A stretch of DNA of 64,000 nucleotides from JBOGFI01 sp050743365. GTDB lineage: Bacteria; Actinomycetota; Acidimicrobiia; IMCC26256; JACDBD01. Of the stretch, positions 5,841 to 14,030 are shown one piece after another. The notes beneath the pieces were generated by a model. That model made no database searches. It was not told the DNA's origin and was given only the letters and a program-made list of their open reading frames with translations. The position numbers and the translations under genes were made by a program. The DNA is taken from the NCBI GenBank assembly GCA_050743365.1, contig JBOGFI010000254.1, forward strand, positions 1 through 64,000, given 5' to 3'. Within the stretch, counting starts at the first letter, position 1. Every line of letters begins with the position of its first letter.

Positions 5841-6437
5841 ATGACAGATCGAAACGTCAGTGTCATCCGGACCCACGGCGACCGCCGAATCCCGGTCGCC
5901 GGCATGTACACGATCGACAGTGCCCACACCACCGTCGAGTTCATCGGCCGGCACCTCATGATCACCAAGGTTCGCGGCCGCTTCCCGGATGTGACCGGCG
6001 AGATCACGATCGCCGAAGACCCCGAACGGTCGCACGTCGAGGTCGACATCACCGTCGCGAGCCTGAACACCGGCAATGCCGACCGCGACGCGCACATGAG
6101 AAGTCCGGACTTCTTCGACGCCGATCGCTACCCGACGATCATGTTCCGCTCAACGGAGGTGAGGGCGCGATCGGAGGACGCGTGGGAGGTGGTTGGCGAC
6201 CTGACGGTGCGGGGTACGACCCGAGCCCTCACACTGCAAGTGGACTTCGACGGTGCCAACGTCTCGCCCATGGGTGATCAGCGCATCGCCTTCAGCGCCG
6301 CGGCCGACGTCGACCGAGAGGACTGGGGTCTTACCTGGAACCAGACCTTGGAGACCGGCGGGCTCCTCGTCGGCAAGAAGGCGCGCATCGAGCTGAGCGT
6401 GCAAGCCGTCGCGATGACAGACGCCGCCGCCGCCTGA
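5841..6437 (+). CDS. YceI family protein
   Basis: A 198-residue lipocalin-like beta-barrel protein. The family pattern is clear: YTIDSAHTTVEFIGRHLMI, TKVRGRFPDVTGEITI, DADRYPTIMFRSTEV, and a C-terminal VGKKARIELSVQAV. YceI proteins bind long isoprenoid or fatty-acyl chains in the barrel. No signal peptide is visible, so it is probably cytoplasmic, as is common for actinobacterial members. The ATG at 5841 follows GAGGAAGGG; upstream codons in the same frame lie inside the end of the pirin gene. It is likely cotranscribed with pirin, 67 bp away. Confidence 0.92.
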   Translation: MTDRNVSVIRTHGDRRIPVAGMYTIDSAHTTVEFIGRHLMITKVRGRFPDVTGEITIAEDPERSHVEVDITVASLNTGNADRDAHMRSPDFFDADRYPTIMFRSTEVRARSEDAWEVVGDLTVRGTTRALTLQVDFDGANVSPMGDQRIAFSAAADVDREDWGLTWNQTLETGGLLVGKKARIELSVQAVAMTDAAAA

Positions 6438-6479
6438 TCCACCCGAATCGGCACCCTCGGATGCGTGCGTGATGCCCAA

Positions 6480-6493
6480 TAGGTGCGCACCTA
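6480..6493. terminator. Palindrome between convergent genes
   Basis: TAGGTGCGCACCTA is a perfect 14-bp palindrome between the YceI gene (plus) and the esterase gene (minus), whose stop codon lies within it. It may be the core of a bidirectional terminator; it lacks a T tract. Confidence 0.35.
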
Positions 6494-8509
6494 GCCGGTG
6501 AAGGACGGCTCGGCGTCGATCGGCACCGCCGGTCGAGCAGGGTCCAGAGCACCTCCGAGTGGTCGAGGTAGCGTCACCGTGACGCCTCCCGTTACGGGCG
6601 GCTGATCGAGGGAGCCGCGCTCGTTGAGCATTCGCTCGGCGAGGAAGTCGGCGGTTCGGCGGACGATGTGGCGCCGGTACTCGTAGGCGATGCCGTGGCC
6701 CGCGCCCGCGTAGCGGACCAGCTCGCAATGGACCCCGGCCGCCTGGGCGGCCCGGCAGCTTCCCTCTCCCGTCGCGAACGGCACGGTCCCGTCGGCGGTG
6801 CCGTGGAACACGATCGACGGCGGCTCCCCGGGCTCGGGCGCACCGAAGGTGAGGCCGGCGATCGACACCGCGGCATCGACAGTGGAGGTTGCGGGGCCGC
6901 GTTGGCCGGGGAGGTAGGCGAGGTTGAGGGCGGTGACCGCCCCAGCCGAGTAGCCACCGACCGCGATCGCGTCCGGGTCGATTCGGTACTCGTCTGCGTG
7001 CGACCGTAGCCAGCCGACGGCGGCGGTGGCGTCGTCGTACGCGTCGAAGGCGGCGGCGGCGATGCCGGCGGCGTCACCGGTCGACAAGCCCTGACGCAGG
7101 CGGTACTGGAGCGACACGGCGACGTAGCCGCGGCGCGCGAACTCCTGGGCGTAGTCGGCCATGTCGCCTTTGTCGCCGAAGATGAAGTACCCGCCGTGCA
7201 TCCACACGACGACGGGCCGGCGTGTCGCGGTGTCGCCCGTCGGCTGGTAGATGTCGACGTGCAGCTGCACGCGGTTTCCCCGGTAGTCGACTGCCTCCCG
7301 GTAGACGACGTCGGCGTTGGTCTCGACGTCGTCGAAGACCGGGTCGAGGTAGCGGCCACGAGGCGCGGGCGCCGCCCCGAAATTGACGGGTACGCGTACG
7401 AGGCGGCCACGCGCGAGGTCGACGACCGCGATCTCGCACCCCGGCGGCTGCCGGCAGTCGACCGCCTCGCGCTCGAACGTCTCGAAGACGGCGACGACGA
7501 ACACGCTGACCTCGAACGTCCCGGAGGCGTCGGCGATCGGGTACAGCGCCCCTTCGTCGTCGCAGCGACGCTCGGCGTCGGCAGCCTCACAGAGCCGGAC
7601 CTCGACGCCGAGATCGGGCGAGAAGCCGTTTCCGCGCACGGTCACGATCGAGCCGTCCTCGATGTCGGTTGCGGGTGTCACCTCGACGCCGGGCGGAGGG
7701 AGCAGGGGGGCGTCCGGGGCGAACTGAACGTCGACGCGAGCGGCGGGAGGCGCGCTGAAACCTCCCTGGGTGGCGATCACGAGGCACGGTTGGGCGGTCG
7801 TGCGGCAGTCGATCCCGCCGGCGGGGGTCGAGACCGCGGCGAACAACGTCAGCGGCGTCGAGAAGCCACCCTGCTCGTCGGCGATTAGGAAGCGACTCGT
7901 GCCCTGCCGACAGCTGTCGAACGCGGCGGCACCCGGCGCGCACTGCAGCACCTGGACGGGACCTTCGGGGCGGAAGCCGTCGCCGTCCACGGTGACGACC
8001 TGTCCGTCGACGAGGTCGTGGCTCGGAGCCACCGCCGCGACCGGCGGTGGCAGCAGCCCGGCGTCGGCGTCGAAGGCGAGCGGAACGTGCGTAACCTCAG
8101 CGAGCGGCTGGAGGCCGCGGGACGCGACCAGCACACAGCTGCCCGCGGTCCGGCAGTCGACCGAGTCGGTCCGTGCGGTGTCGATCACCGCGGCGAGCGT
8201 GAAGGACGCCGTGAACGAGCTGTCGGCGTCGACCCCGTGGAACCTCTCGGTCGACCAGTCGCAGTCGTCGCCGTCGACCGGCGACGTCACACACTGCACC
8301 AGGCTCACCGTGCTCTCGGGCACGAACCCGGTGCCGGTCACCCTCACGAGTTGTCCGTCGACGAGGTCGGTGGCGGGTTCGATGACGACGGCTTCCGTGT
8401 CGGCACCCGCGGGAGAGATCGACGATGCCGAGAGTCCCACGGCGAGCACCGAGGCCACCCGCCACAGGGCTCGCACGAGTCCCCCTCCCGACACGATCCG
8501 GCGGAGCAT
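6491..8509 (-). CDS. Exported esterase with three neocarzinostatin-like domains
   Basis: A 672-residue protein with an N-terminal signal peptide (hydrophobic run around residues 12-30, ending SPAGADT). Three tandem domains of about 110 residues follow (near 40-150, 155-262, 270-385). Each opens with a VxPxxDLxDGxxVxVxGxGFxP strand pattern and has paired cysteines (VQCV/DDCD, DCRTAGSC), as in neocarzinostatin-family Ig-like folds. The C-terminal alpha/beta hydrolase (about 390-645) has the oxyanion HGG in VWMHGGYF, nucleophile GYSAG (Ser about 521), Asp in GTADGTVP and His in GAGHG. It is probably a secreted or cell-surface carboxylesterase; the substrate is unknown. The domain combination is unusual. 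Confidence 0.85.
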   Translation of the reverse strand: MLRRIVSGGGLVRALWRVASVLAVGLSASSISPAGADTEAVVIEPATDLVDGQLVRVTGTGFVPESTVSLVQCVTSPVDGDDCDWSTERFHGVDADSSFTASFTLAAVIDTARTDSVDCRTAGSCVLVASRGLQPLAEVTHVPLAFDADAGLLPPPVAAVAPSHDLVDGQVVTVDGDGFRPEGPVQVLQCAPGAAAFDSCRQGTSRFLIADEQGGFSTPLTLFAAVSTPAGGIDCRTTAQPCLVIATQGGFSAPPAARVDVQFAPDAPLLPPPGVEVTPATDIEDGSIVTVRGNGFSPDLGVEVRLCEAADAERRCDDEGALYPIADASGTFEVSVFVVAVFETFEREAVDCRQPPGCEIAVVDLARGRLVRVPVNFGAAPAPRGRYLDPVFDDVETNADVVYREAVDYRGNRVQLHVDIYQPTGDTATRRPVVVWMHGGYFIFGDKGDMADYAQEFARRGYVAVSLQYRLRQGLSTGDAAGIAAAAFDAYDDATAAVGWLRSHADEYRIDPDAIAVGGYSAGAVTALNLAYLPGQRGPATSTVDAAVSIAGLTFGAPEPGEPPSIVFHGTADGTVPFATGEGSCRAAQAAGVHCELVRYAGAGHGIAYEYRRHIVRRTADFLAERMLNERGSLDQPPVTGGVTVTLPRPLGGALDPARPAVPIDAEPSFTG

Positions 8510-8572
8510 ACCTGTGCCTCGACTACGCAGCTGTCACCGGCGGCATCGGTGCGACGGGATCGGTCACACCGA

Positions 8573-8893
8573 TCAGGCGGCGAACTCGGACTGCTCGAAT
8601 CCGCCGAGCTTCCCGAGCCCGCGGAAAAGGTGGCTGGTGCCGTCGGTGGTGGTCAGGATGGCACGGCCCTCGAAGACGCGGTCCTCGTCGTCGCCGCGCG
8701 ACTCGAGCCGAAGGCGGTACTCGCCCTGCACGAGCCAGCGCTTCTCGTCGCCGTGCGCCGACACCTCCCAGTCGAACAGGCCGATCTCGGCCTCGCTGGC
8801 GTCGTCGCGCCGGACCACGAGGCTGGCCTGACGCACCTGCACGGGCTGGTCGTCGACGAAGACGCGATCCACCGAGAAGGTCTTCGTGGGCAT
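8573..8893 (-). CDS. Conserved small hypothetical protein
   Basis: A 106-residue soluble, acidic, beta-strand-rich protein (FSVDRVFVDDQPVQVRQASL, YRLRLESRGDDEDRVFEGRA) with no signal peptide, membrane segment or cysteine pattern. I do not recognise the family. It starts 9 nt after the stop of the sterol-desaturase-like gene and precedes the esterase, so it is probably cotranscribed with the former. Codon usage matches its neighbours, and the antisense frames are less protein-like. Confidence 0.65.
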   Translation of the reverse strand: MPTKTFSVDRVFVDDQPVQVRQASLVVRRDDASEAEIGLFDWEVSAHGDEKRWLVQGEYRLRLESRGDDEDRVFEGRAILTTTDGTSHLFRGLGKLGGFEQSEFAA

Positions 8894-8902
8894 GCGCCCA
8901 GG

Positions 8903-9757
8903 CTACGACGGGTCGAGCACTGCCTCGCGCCGGCGGAAGGGGTACCCGATCTGCCCGACGTAGCCCGACGGCACCGGTTCGGGGGTGCCGTACGCCGCCG
9001 GCCACCTTCTCGGAGGGAGGTGGCAGGTGCCGAACAGCACGTCGAAGACGGGCAGCAGCGGCGCGTAGTTCTTGTTGATCGCGCCCGGCTCGTCGGCGTG
9101 GTGCCAGTGATGGAAGTGGGGCGACGCGATGATCCACCGCAGCGGGCCGAAACGGACCCGCATGTTGGCGTGCTCGAGGAACGACCAGAAGTAGTAGACG
9201 ACGAGGTAGATCGCCACCCATGTCGCGGAGAAGCCCAATGCGAAGACCGGGATGATGAACAGCTTGCGGATCGCTCCGTCCACTGGGTGGGTCCGTTGCG
9301 TGGAGAGCCAGTCGAGCTGCGGACTGCTGTGGTGCACCGCGTGGAACCGCCAGAGGAACGGCACCTCGTGCTCGATCCGGTGCGACCAGTACATGCCGAG
9401 CTCGCTCAACAAGAACGTCCCGACGAGCTGCACGAGAGCGGGCTGGGCGGCGATGGTCACGCGCAGGCCCGACGGCACGGCCCCACGCAGCATCGTACCG
9501 ACCGTCGCGAAGAGGACGGCGACGAGCAACGCGCCCGGAAGCACGTTCAGGAAGAAGTGGGCGGCGTCACACGCCCATCCCGCGCGAAAGATGCGCTGAG
9601 GTCGCAGCGCGAACCGGCTCTCGAGCAGGCCGAACAACGGGAACAGCACGACGAAGCTCACCGCAACGTCTGGGTAGCGGATCATGACCGGCACGGCCAG
9701 CCCGGCAGCGGCCAGCGCGACCACCACCCGGCTCTTGCGACGGCGCGACTGGTTCAC
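8903..9757 (-). CDS. Sterol desaturase / fatty acid hydroxylase family protein
   Basis: A 284-residue membrane di-iron enzyme. Four to five hydrophobic segments surround the family histidine clusters: HRIEHEVPFLWRFHAVHHSS (HxxxH and HxxHH) and HFHHWHHADE near the C terminus. Members hydroxylate or desaturate lipids, sterols or carotenoids using two irons held by the histidines; the substrate cannot be deduced here. The GTG at 9757 is taken because the upstream frame overlaps tadC, whose stop is 14 nt away. It is transcribed with the Tad operon direction but need not be functionally linked. Confidence 0.88.
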   Translation of the reverse strand: MNQSRRRKSRVVVALAAAGLAVPVMIRYPDVAVSFVVLFPLFGLLESRFALRPQRIFRAGWACDAAHFFLNVLPGALLVAVLFATVGTMLRGAVPSGLRVTIAAQPALVQLVGTFLLSELGMYWSHRIEHEVPFLWRFHAVHHSSPQLDWLSTQRTHPVDGAIRKLFIIPVFALGFSATWVAIYLVVYYFWSFLEHANMRVRFGPLRWIIASPHFHHWHHADEPGAINKNYAPLLPVFDVLFGTCHLPPRRWPAAYGTPEPVPSGYVGQIGYPFRRREAVLDPS

Positions 9758-9771
9758 CGCTTCGCGCCTAG

Positions 9772-10686
9772 TCAGCCGCCGAAGCCCGTTTCGGAGATCC
9801 TGATCGCGGCCGGGCCCATCAGCACGATGAACAGGGCCGGCAGGATGCAGAGCACGAGCGGCATCACGATCTTCACCGGGACCTTCATCGCCTGCTCCTC
9901 GGCGGCCTGCTTGCGCTTCTCGCGCAGCTCGCCCGACTGCACCCGCAGGATGCGGGCGATGGGCACGCCGTACTTCTCGGCCTGCACGACCGCGTGGACG
10001 AAGGTGCGGAGGTCGGGCACGTCGGTGCGCTCGACGAGGTGCTTGAGGGCGGTGGCGCGCGGAACGCCGAGCTGCACGTCCTGGAGCGTGCGTGAGAGCT
10101 CGTCGGCCAGCGGGCCCGCGCGGCTGCGGGAGGCGCGCGCCATAGCGGGCTCGAAGGCGAGGCCGGCCTCGACGCTGATCGTGATCTGGTCGAGCGTGTC
10201 GGCCAGCTCCTTGCGGAGGATCTCCTGGCGGGAGGTCGCCTTGTGGTAAAGGAGGAAGTCGGGGGCGAAGTAGCCAACCGCCACGATCATCAGCGCGAGC
10301 AGCAAGGACGTCGCCGAGGGGACCGTCACCAGCCGCACCAGCCCGAGGAACGCGCCCACCGAGCCCAGCACCACCTTGAGCGCGAGCACCCGCTCGATCG
10401 GCCATTCCGCCCCGGCGCCGGCCAGGTCGATCCGCCGCTCGAGGCTCGTGACCAGGCCGGCCGGCGTGAGACGGCGGGCCCGCCGGGCCAAGGCCTCCGC
10501 GCCCGGGCGCACCACGCGCTCACGCGCCGAGCGCTGGAGCACGAGCTGGCGCAGGTCGGTCATCGCCTCCTCGGGCTTCAGCTTGGTCTTGACCTTCTTG
10601 GGCCGCGCCCGGCGGGCGCCGGCGATCGACCACACGAGCAGCGGTACCGACGTCGCCACTGCTCCCGATGCGAGAACGACTTCCAT
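9772..10686 (-). CDS. tadC: Tad pilus inner-membrane protein TadC (T2SSF family)
   Basis: A 304-residue type II secretion F-domain protein. It has an N-terminal membrane segment, paired central helices (VLGSVGAFLGL, LLLALMIVAVGYFAPDFLLY), a cytoplasmic T2SSF domain (ILRKELADTLDQITISVEAG, FVHAVVQAEKYGVPIARILR) and a C-terminal membrane segment (MPLVLCILPALFIVLMGPA). TadC is expected to pair with TadB as the platform on which the TadA ATPase acts during Flp pilus assembly. It is the last recognisable Tad gene, three bases after the tadB stop. Confidence 0.9.
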   Translation of the reverse strand: MEVVLASGAVATSVPLLVWSIAGARRARPKKVKTKLKPEEAMTDLRQLVLQRSARERVVRPGAEALARRARRLTPAGLVTSLERRIDLAGAGAEWPIERVLALKVVLGSVGAFLGLVRLVTVPSATSLLLALMIVAVGYFAPDFLLYHKATSRQEILRKELADTLDQITISVEAGLAFEPAMARASRSRAGPLADELSRTLQDVQLGVPRATALKHLVERTDVPDLRTFVHAVVQAEKYGVPIARILRVQSGELREKRKQAAEEQAMKVPVKIVMPLVLCILPALFIVLMGPAAIRISETGFGG

Positions 10687-10689
10687 GAC

Positions 10690-12600
10690 CTAGAACTCCA
10701 GCTTCACGATCTTCTTGAGCCAGAGCCCGCCGCCGAGAAGCAGCAGGGCCCCGAAGCCGAGCATGATGCGACCGATGGTGGATCCGGTCATCTCCGCCAT
10801 GTACTCGGGGTTCATGAAGTTGATGACCAGGAACATGGCGAACGGGAGGCCGAACAGGATGGCGGCCGAGAGGCGGCCCTCGGCGCTCAGCGCCCTGATC
10901 TGCCGGCGGAGGCGGTCGCGGTCACGGATCGTCGCCGCCACCGTGTCGAGGACCTCGGTGAGGTCGCCGCCGACCTCACGGTGGATGTCGATCGCCTGCA
11001 CGACCCACTCGAAGTCCTCGTTCCCCATCCGACGGGCGAGGGAATGGAGCGACTCCGAGACGTTGCGCCCCAGCCGGGTCTCGATGACCACCCGGCCGAA
11101 CTCCTCCGCGGTCGGGGAGTCCGCCTCGCGGGCAACCGCGTCGAGCGCCTGGAGCATGCCGTAGCCGGCGCGCAGGCTGCCCGAGAGCAGCTGGAGGGTG
11201 TCGCCGAGCTGTGAGCCGAACTTCGACCGCCGGCGCTCGGCGAGAACCGACACGCTGAACCGGAAGCCGAGGAGCACGAGCACGCCGAGGACGGCACCGA
11301 TGATCGGGCCCGCCACCAGCATGGCGATGACGAATGACACGAACGAGCTGGTGATCGCGAGCACGATGAACTCGCCCGGGCGCACGGCCATCCCTGCGTA
11401 CTCGAGCGCGTCGGTCAGCGCCCGCCGCCGCCCCCGCTGCTCGAGTGACCGCTCGGCGAGCTGCGTGGCCCGGTTGGTGAGCTCGCTCAGCTGGCCTCGG
11501 TGCCAGCCCTTCTGGAGGATGCGCGTTCGCTCGGCCTTCCGCCGCTTGCGCGGCGCCATCAGGATCAGGCCGGCGACGAGCAGCGCCGTGAACATCGACA
11601 CCAGGCCGACGGGCAGCGCCCAGTCGCCGCCGGGCGCCTCCACGATCGTGGGCCTGGCGGCGGCGACCGCCTCGGGGTCGGGCCCCGTCGGCGCCGCCGG
11701 GAGCTCGATCACCCGCTGGATGCCCGCGGCGACGTCACCCTCACGGAGATCGATCTCGAGCTCCGAGGGGCGACCCTTGCCCTCGGCGTCGAACGTGAGC
11801 TGGTACTGGTTGACGAGCAGCGTCGCGATCGAGTCGTACACACCTTGCAGGGCGTTCTCGTCGGCGGCCTCGATGACCTGGCCGTTGGCGGCCTCGGCCA
11901 TGGTCTCCAGCGCAGCGGGGTCACTGTCGCCGGTCTGCACGTTCACCGCGTACAGCGCGACACCGGAGGCCGCGAGGCTGGAACTCGCACTATCCAGGGA
12001 ACTCGCGCTCCTGGTGTCAGCGCCGTTGGACAGCAAGATGATGACTCGCTGGGCGTCCGGCGAGAACTGCTCGAGCGCGGTGTTCAGCCCGTCGTAGAGC
12101 GCAGTCTCACCCTGCTCTTCGAGCGCGTCGATAGCGGCGGCGGCGGCATCGACGTCTGTCGTCAGGGGCTGGGCCACGTACGGGGCGTCGCCGAAGCCGA
12201 GCACCGCGACTTCCGTCTTGGCCGTCATGCGGTCGAGGAAATCCCTTGCGGCGACCTTGGAGGCGTCGAGGGAGGACGGGAATCCCTCGGGAAGCGACCC
12301 CACGAGTGCGCCCGCGGACGTATCGATGACGATCGCGATCTCGATCTGGCTCCCCTCGACCCTCTCGACGCTCGTCCTGCGCTTCTCGCCGTCCTGGCGC
12401 ACCTCGAACGACTTCGCGTCGAGCTCGAGCTCGGCGAGCTCACCGGTGGGGGCAACCGTCACCGTCATTTCCGGGAAGTTGCGCTTGTCGATCGAGACGA
12501 ACTCGAGCCCTTCGGTCTCCTGGGCGCCTGCGGTCCCGGCGAGCGCGGTGGCGAGCGCGAGGGCGCCGGCGAGGCCCGCGGTGAGCGGCCGGCGGATCAC
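10690..12600 (-). CDS. tadB: VWA-TadB fusion, Tad pilus platform protein
   Basis: A 636-residue protein starting at GTG 12600, overlapping the tadA stop as GTGA. It has an N-terminal signal-like segment (TAGLAGALALATALAGTAGA), then a von Willebrand A domain at about 85-270 (AIVIDTSAGALVGSL, GETALYDGLNTAL, IILLSNGADTRS). This is followed by a membrane segment (GLVSMFTALLVAGLILM) and a complete TadB-type T2SSF region with paired helices. The MIDAS core reads DTSAG, so the second serine of DxSxS is glycine. The VWA domain would face outside the membrane, the F domain inside. Coupling an external adhesion or sensing domain to the pilus platform is inference. Confidence 0.9.
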   Translation of the reverse strand: MIRRPLTAGLAGALALATALAGTAGAQETEGLEFVSIDKRNFPEMTVTVAPTGELAELELDAKSFEVRQDGEKRRTSVERVEGSQIEIAIVIDTSAGALVGSLPEGFPSSLDASKVAARDFLDRMTAKTEVAVLGFGDAPYVAQPLTTDVDAAAAAIDALEEQGETALYDGLNTALEQFSPDAQRVIILLSNGADTRSASSLDSASSSLAASGVALYAVNVQTGDSDPAALETMAEAANGQVIEAADENALQGVYDSIATLLVNQYQLTFDAEGKGRPSELEIDLREGDVAAGIQRVIELPAAPTGPDPEAVAAARPTIVEAPGGDWALPVGLVSMFTALLVAGLILMAPRKRRKAERTRILQKGWHRGQLSELTNRATQLAERSLEQRGRRRALTDALEYAGMAVRPGEFIVLAITSSFVSFVIAMLVAGPIIGAVLGVLVLLGFRFSVSVLAERRRSKFGSQLGDTLQLLSGSLRAGYGMLQALDAVAREADSPTAEEFGRVVIETRLGRNVSESLHSLARRMGNEDFEWVVQAIDIHREVGGDLTEVLDTVAATIRDRDRLRRQIRALSAEGRLSAAILFGLPFAMFLVINFMNPEYMAEMTGSTIGRIMLGFGALLLLGGGLWLKKIVKLEF

Positions 12601-14030
12601 TGGACCAACCCGCCCGCCTGCCACCCGGTCGGATCGAACCCGAAGAGCGACGCCTCGAGCCGGATGCCGGCGTCGTTCAGCTTCTCCTCGAACTTCGGCC
12701 GCATGCCCGTCGCGTGGATCGTGTTGGCGAACTTGCCGTCGGCGTCCATGCCGGCGCTCCAGTCGAACAGGAAGAGCTCGGTGAGGGTGATGATGTCGCC
12801 CTCCATCCCGTCGACCTCGACGATGTGGGTGATGCGGCGGGTGCCGTCACGAAGGCGCGAGGTGTGGACGATGAGGTCGACGGCCGAGGCGACCTGCTCC
12901 CGGATGGCGCGGACGGGCAGCTCGAACCCGGCCATCAGCACCATGGTCTCGAGGCGGGCGAGCGCGTCACGCGGGGTGTTGGCGTGCAGCGTCGACAGCG
13001 AGCCCTCGTGGCCGGTGTTCATGGCCTGGAGCATGTCGAGCGCCTCGCCGCTGCGGACCTCGCCGACGATGATGCGGTCGGGTCGCATGCGCAGGGAGTT
13101 GCGCACCAGGTCGCGGATCGTGACCGTGCCCTTGCCCTCGATGTTGGGCGGGCGAGCCTCGAGCCTGACGACGTGGTCCTGGTGGAGCCGGAGCTCGACC
13201 GCGTCCTCGATGGTCACGATGCGCTCGTCGTTGGGGATGCACGACGACAAGACGTTGAGGAGGGTGGTCTTGCCGGAGCCGGTCCCGCCGGTGACGAGGG
13301 TGTTGAGCTTCCCGGACACACATGCGGCCAGGAAGTCGGAGATCTGGGGGGTCAGCGTGCGGAAGGCGACGAGGTTGTCGATCGTGTACCCGCCCGACGC
13401 GAACTTGCGGATCGTGAGCGCAGGACCGTCGACCGCGAGGGGCGGGATGATCGCGTTCACGCGGGAGCCGTCCGGCAGGCGGGCGTCGACCATGGGCGAC
13501 GACTCGTCGATGCGGCGTCCGACCTTCGACACGATGCGCTCGATCACGCGCCGGAGGTGCTCGTCAGAGGCGAAGCGGGCGTCGGTCTCCCTCAGCTTGC
13601 CCTCGCGCTCGATAAAGATCGGCTCGAGGCTGTTGACCATCACCTCCGTCACCGAAGGGTCGGTGAGGAACCGCTCCATCGGACCGTAACCGAGCACGTC
13701 GTCGCTCACGACCGCCACCAGGTGCCGGCGCTCGTCCGCCTTGAGCGGGAGCTGCTCCTCCTCGAGGAACGCGTTGAGCTCGCGCCGGACGAGCTCACGG
13801 AGCTGCTCGTCGGTGAGCGAGGGGTCGTAGAGCCGGGCGCCCAGGCGCTTGAACAGCGCGTCCTGGGCCCGCAGCTTGAGGCTGTCGAGGGGGTCGTTGG
13901 GCTCGGACGGCTCCGGGGGAGTCTCGGCCGAGTGCGCGTTGGAGTCGGGGCCGCCCGGCGACCACGCGACGCCGCCGCCGTCGGCGGGCCGGCGGGGCTC
14001 GACTTCCTTGAGGCGGTCGCTCAGCTTCAT
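12597..14030 (-). CDS. tadA: Tad pilus assembly ATPase TadA/CpaF
   Basis: A 477-residue secretion ATPase. A proline-rich N terminus and an N-domain (LGYGPMERFLTDPSVTEVMVN) precede the motor: Walker A VTGGTGSGKTTLLN, Asp box RIVTIEDAVELRL, Walker B RPDRIIVGEVRSGEALDML, and His box GHEGSLSTLHANTPRDAL. These are hallmarks of CpaF/TadA, which powers Flp pilus extension and possibly retraction. ATG 14030 overlaps the upstream tadZ stop (ATGA), and its own stop overlaps tadB, so translation is coupled through the operon. Confidence 0.96.
   Translation of the reverse strand: MKLSDRLKEVEPRRPADGGGVAWSPGGPDSNAHSAETPPEPSEPNDPLDSLKLRAQDALFKRLGARLYDPSLTDEQLRELVRRELNAFLEEEQLPLKADERRHLVAVVSDDVLGYGPMERFLTDPSVTEVMVNSLEPIFIEREGKLRETDARFASDEHLRRVIERIVSKVGRRIDESSPMVDARLPDGSRVNAIIPPLAVDGPALTIRKFASGGYTIDNLVAFRTLTPQISDFLAACVSGKLNTLVTGGTGSGKTTLLNVLSSCIPNDERIVTIEDAVELRLHQDHVVRLEARPPNIEGKGTVTIRDLVRNSLRMRPDRIIVGEVRSGEALDMLQAMNTGHEGSLSTLHANTPRDALARLETMVLMAGFELPVRAIREQVASAVDLIVHTSRLRDGTRRITHIVEVDGMEGDIITLTELFLFDWSAGMDADGKFANTIHATGMRPKFEEKLNDAGIRLEASLFGFDPTGWQAGGLVQ

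Noticed and set aside
8018..10249. 743-codon plus-strand ORF opposite esterase and desaturase genes
   Set aside because: Composition-driven open frame rich in Arg, His and Glu; the opposite strand carries recognisable domains.
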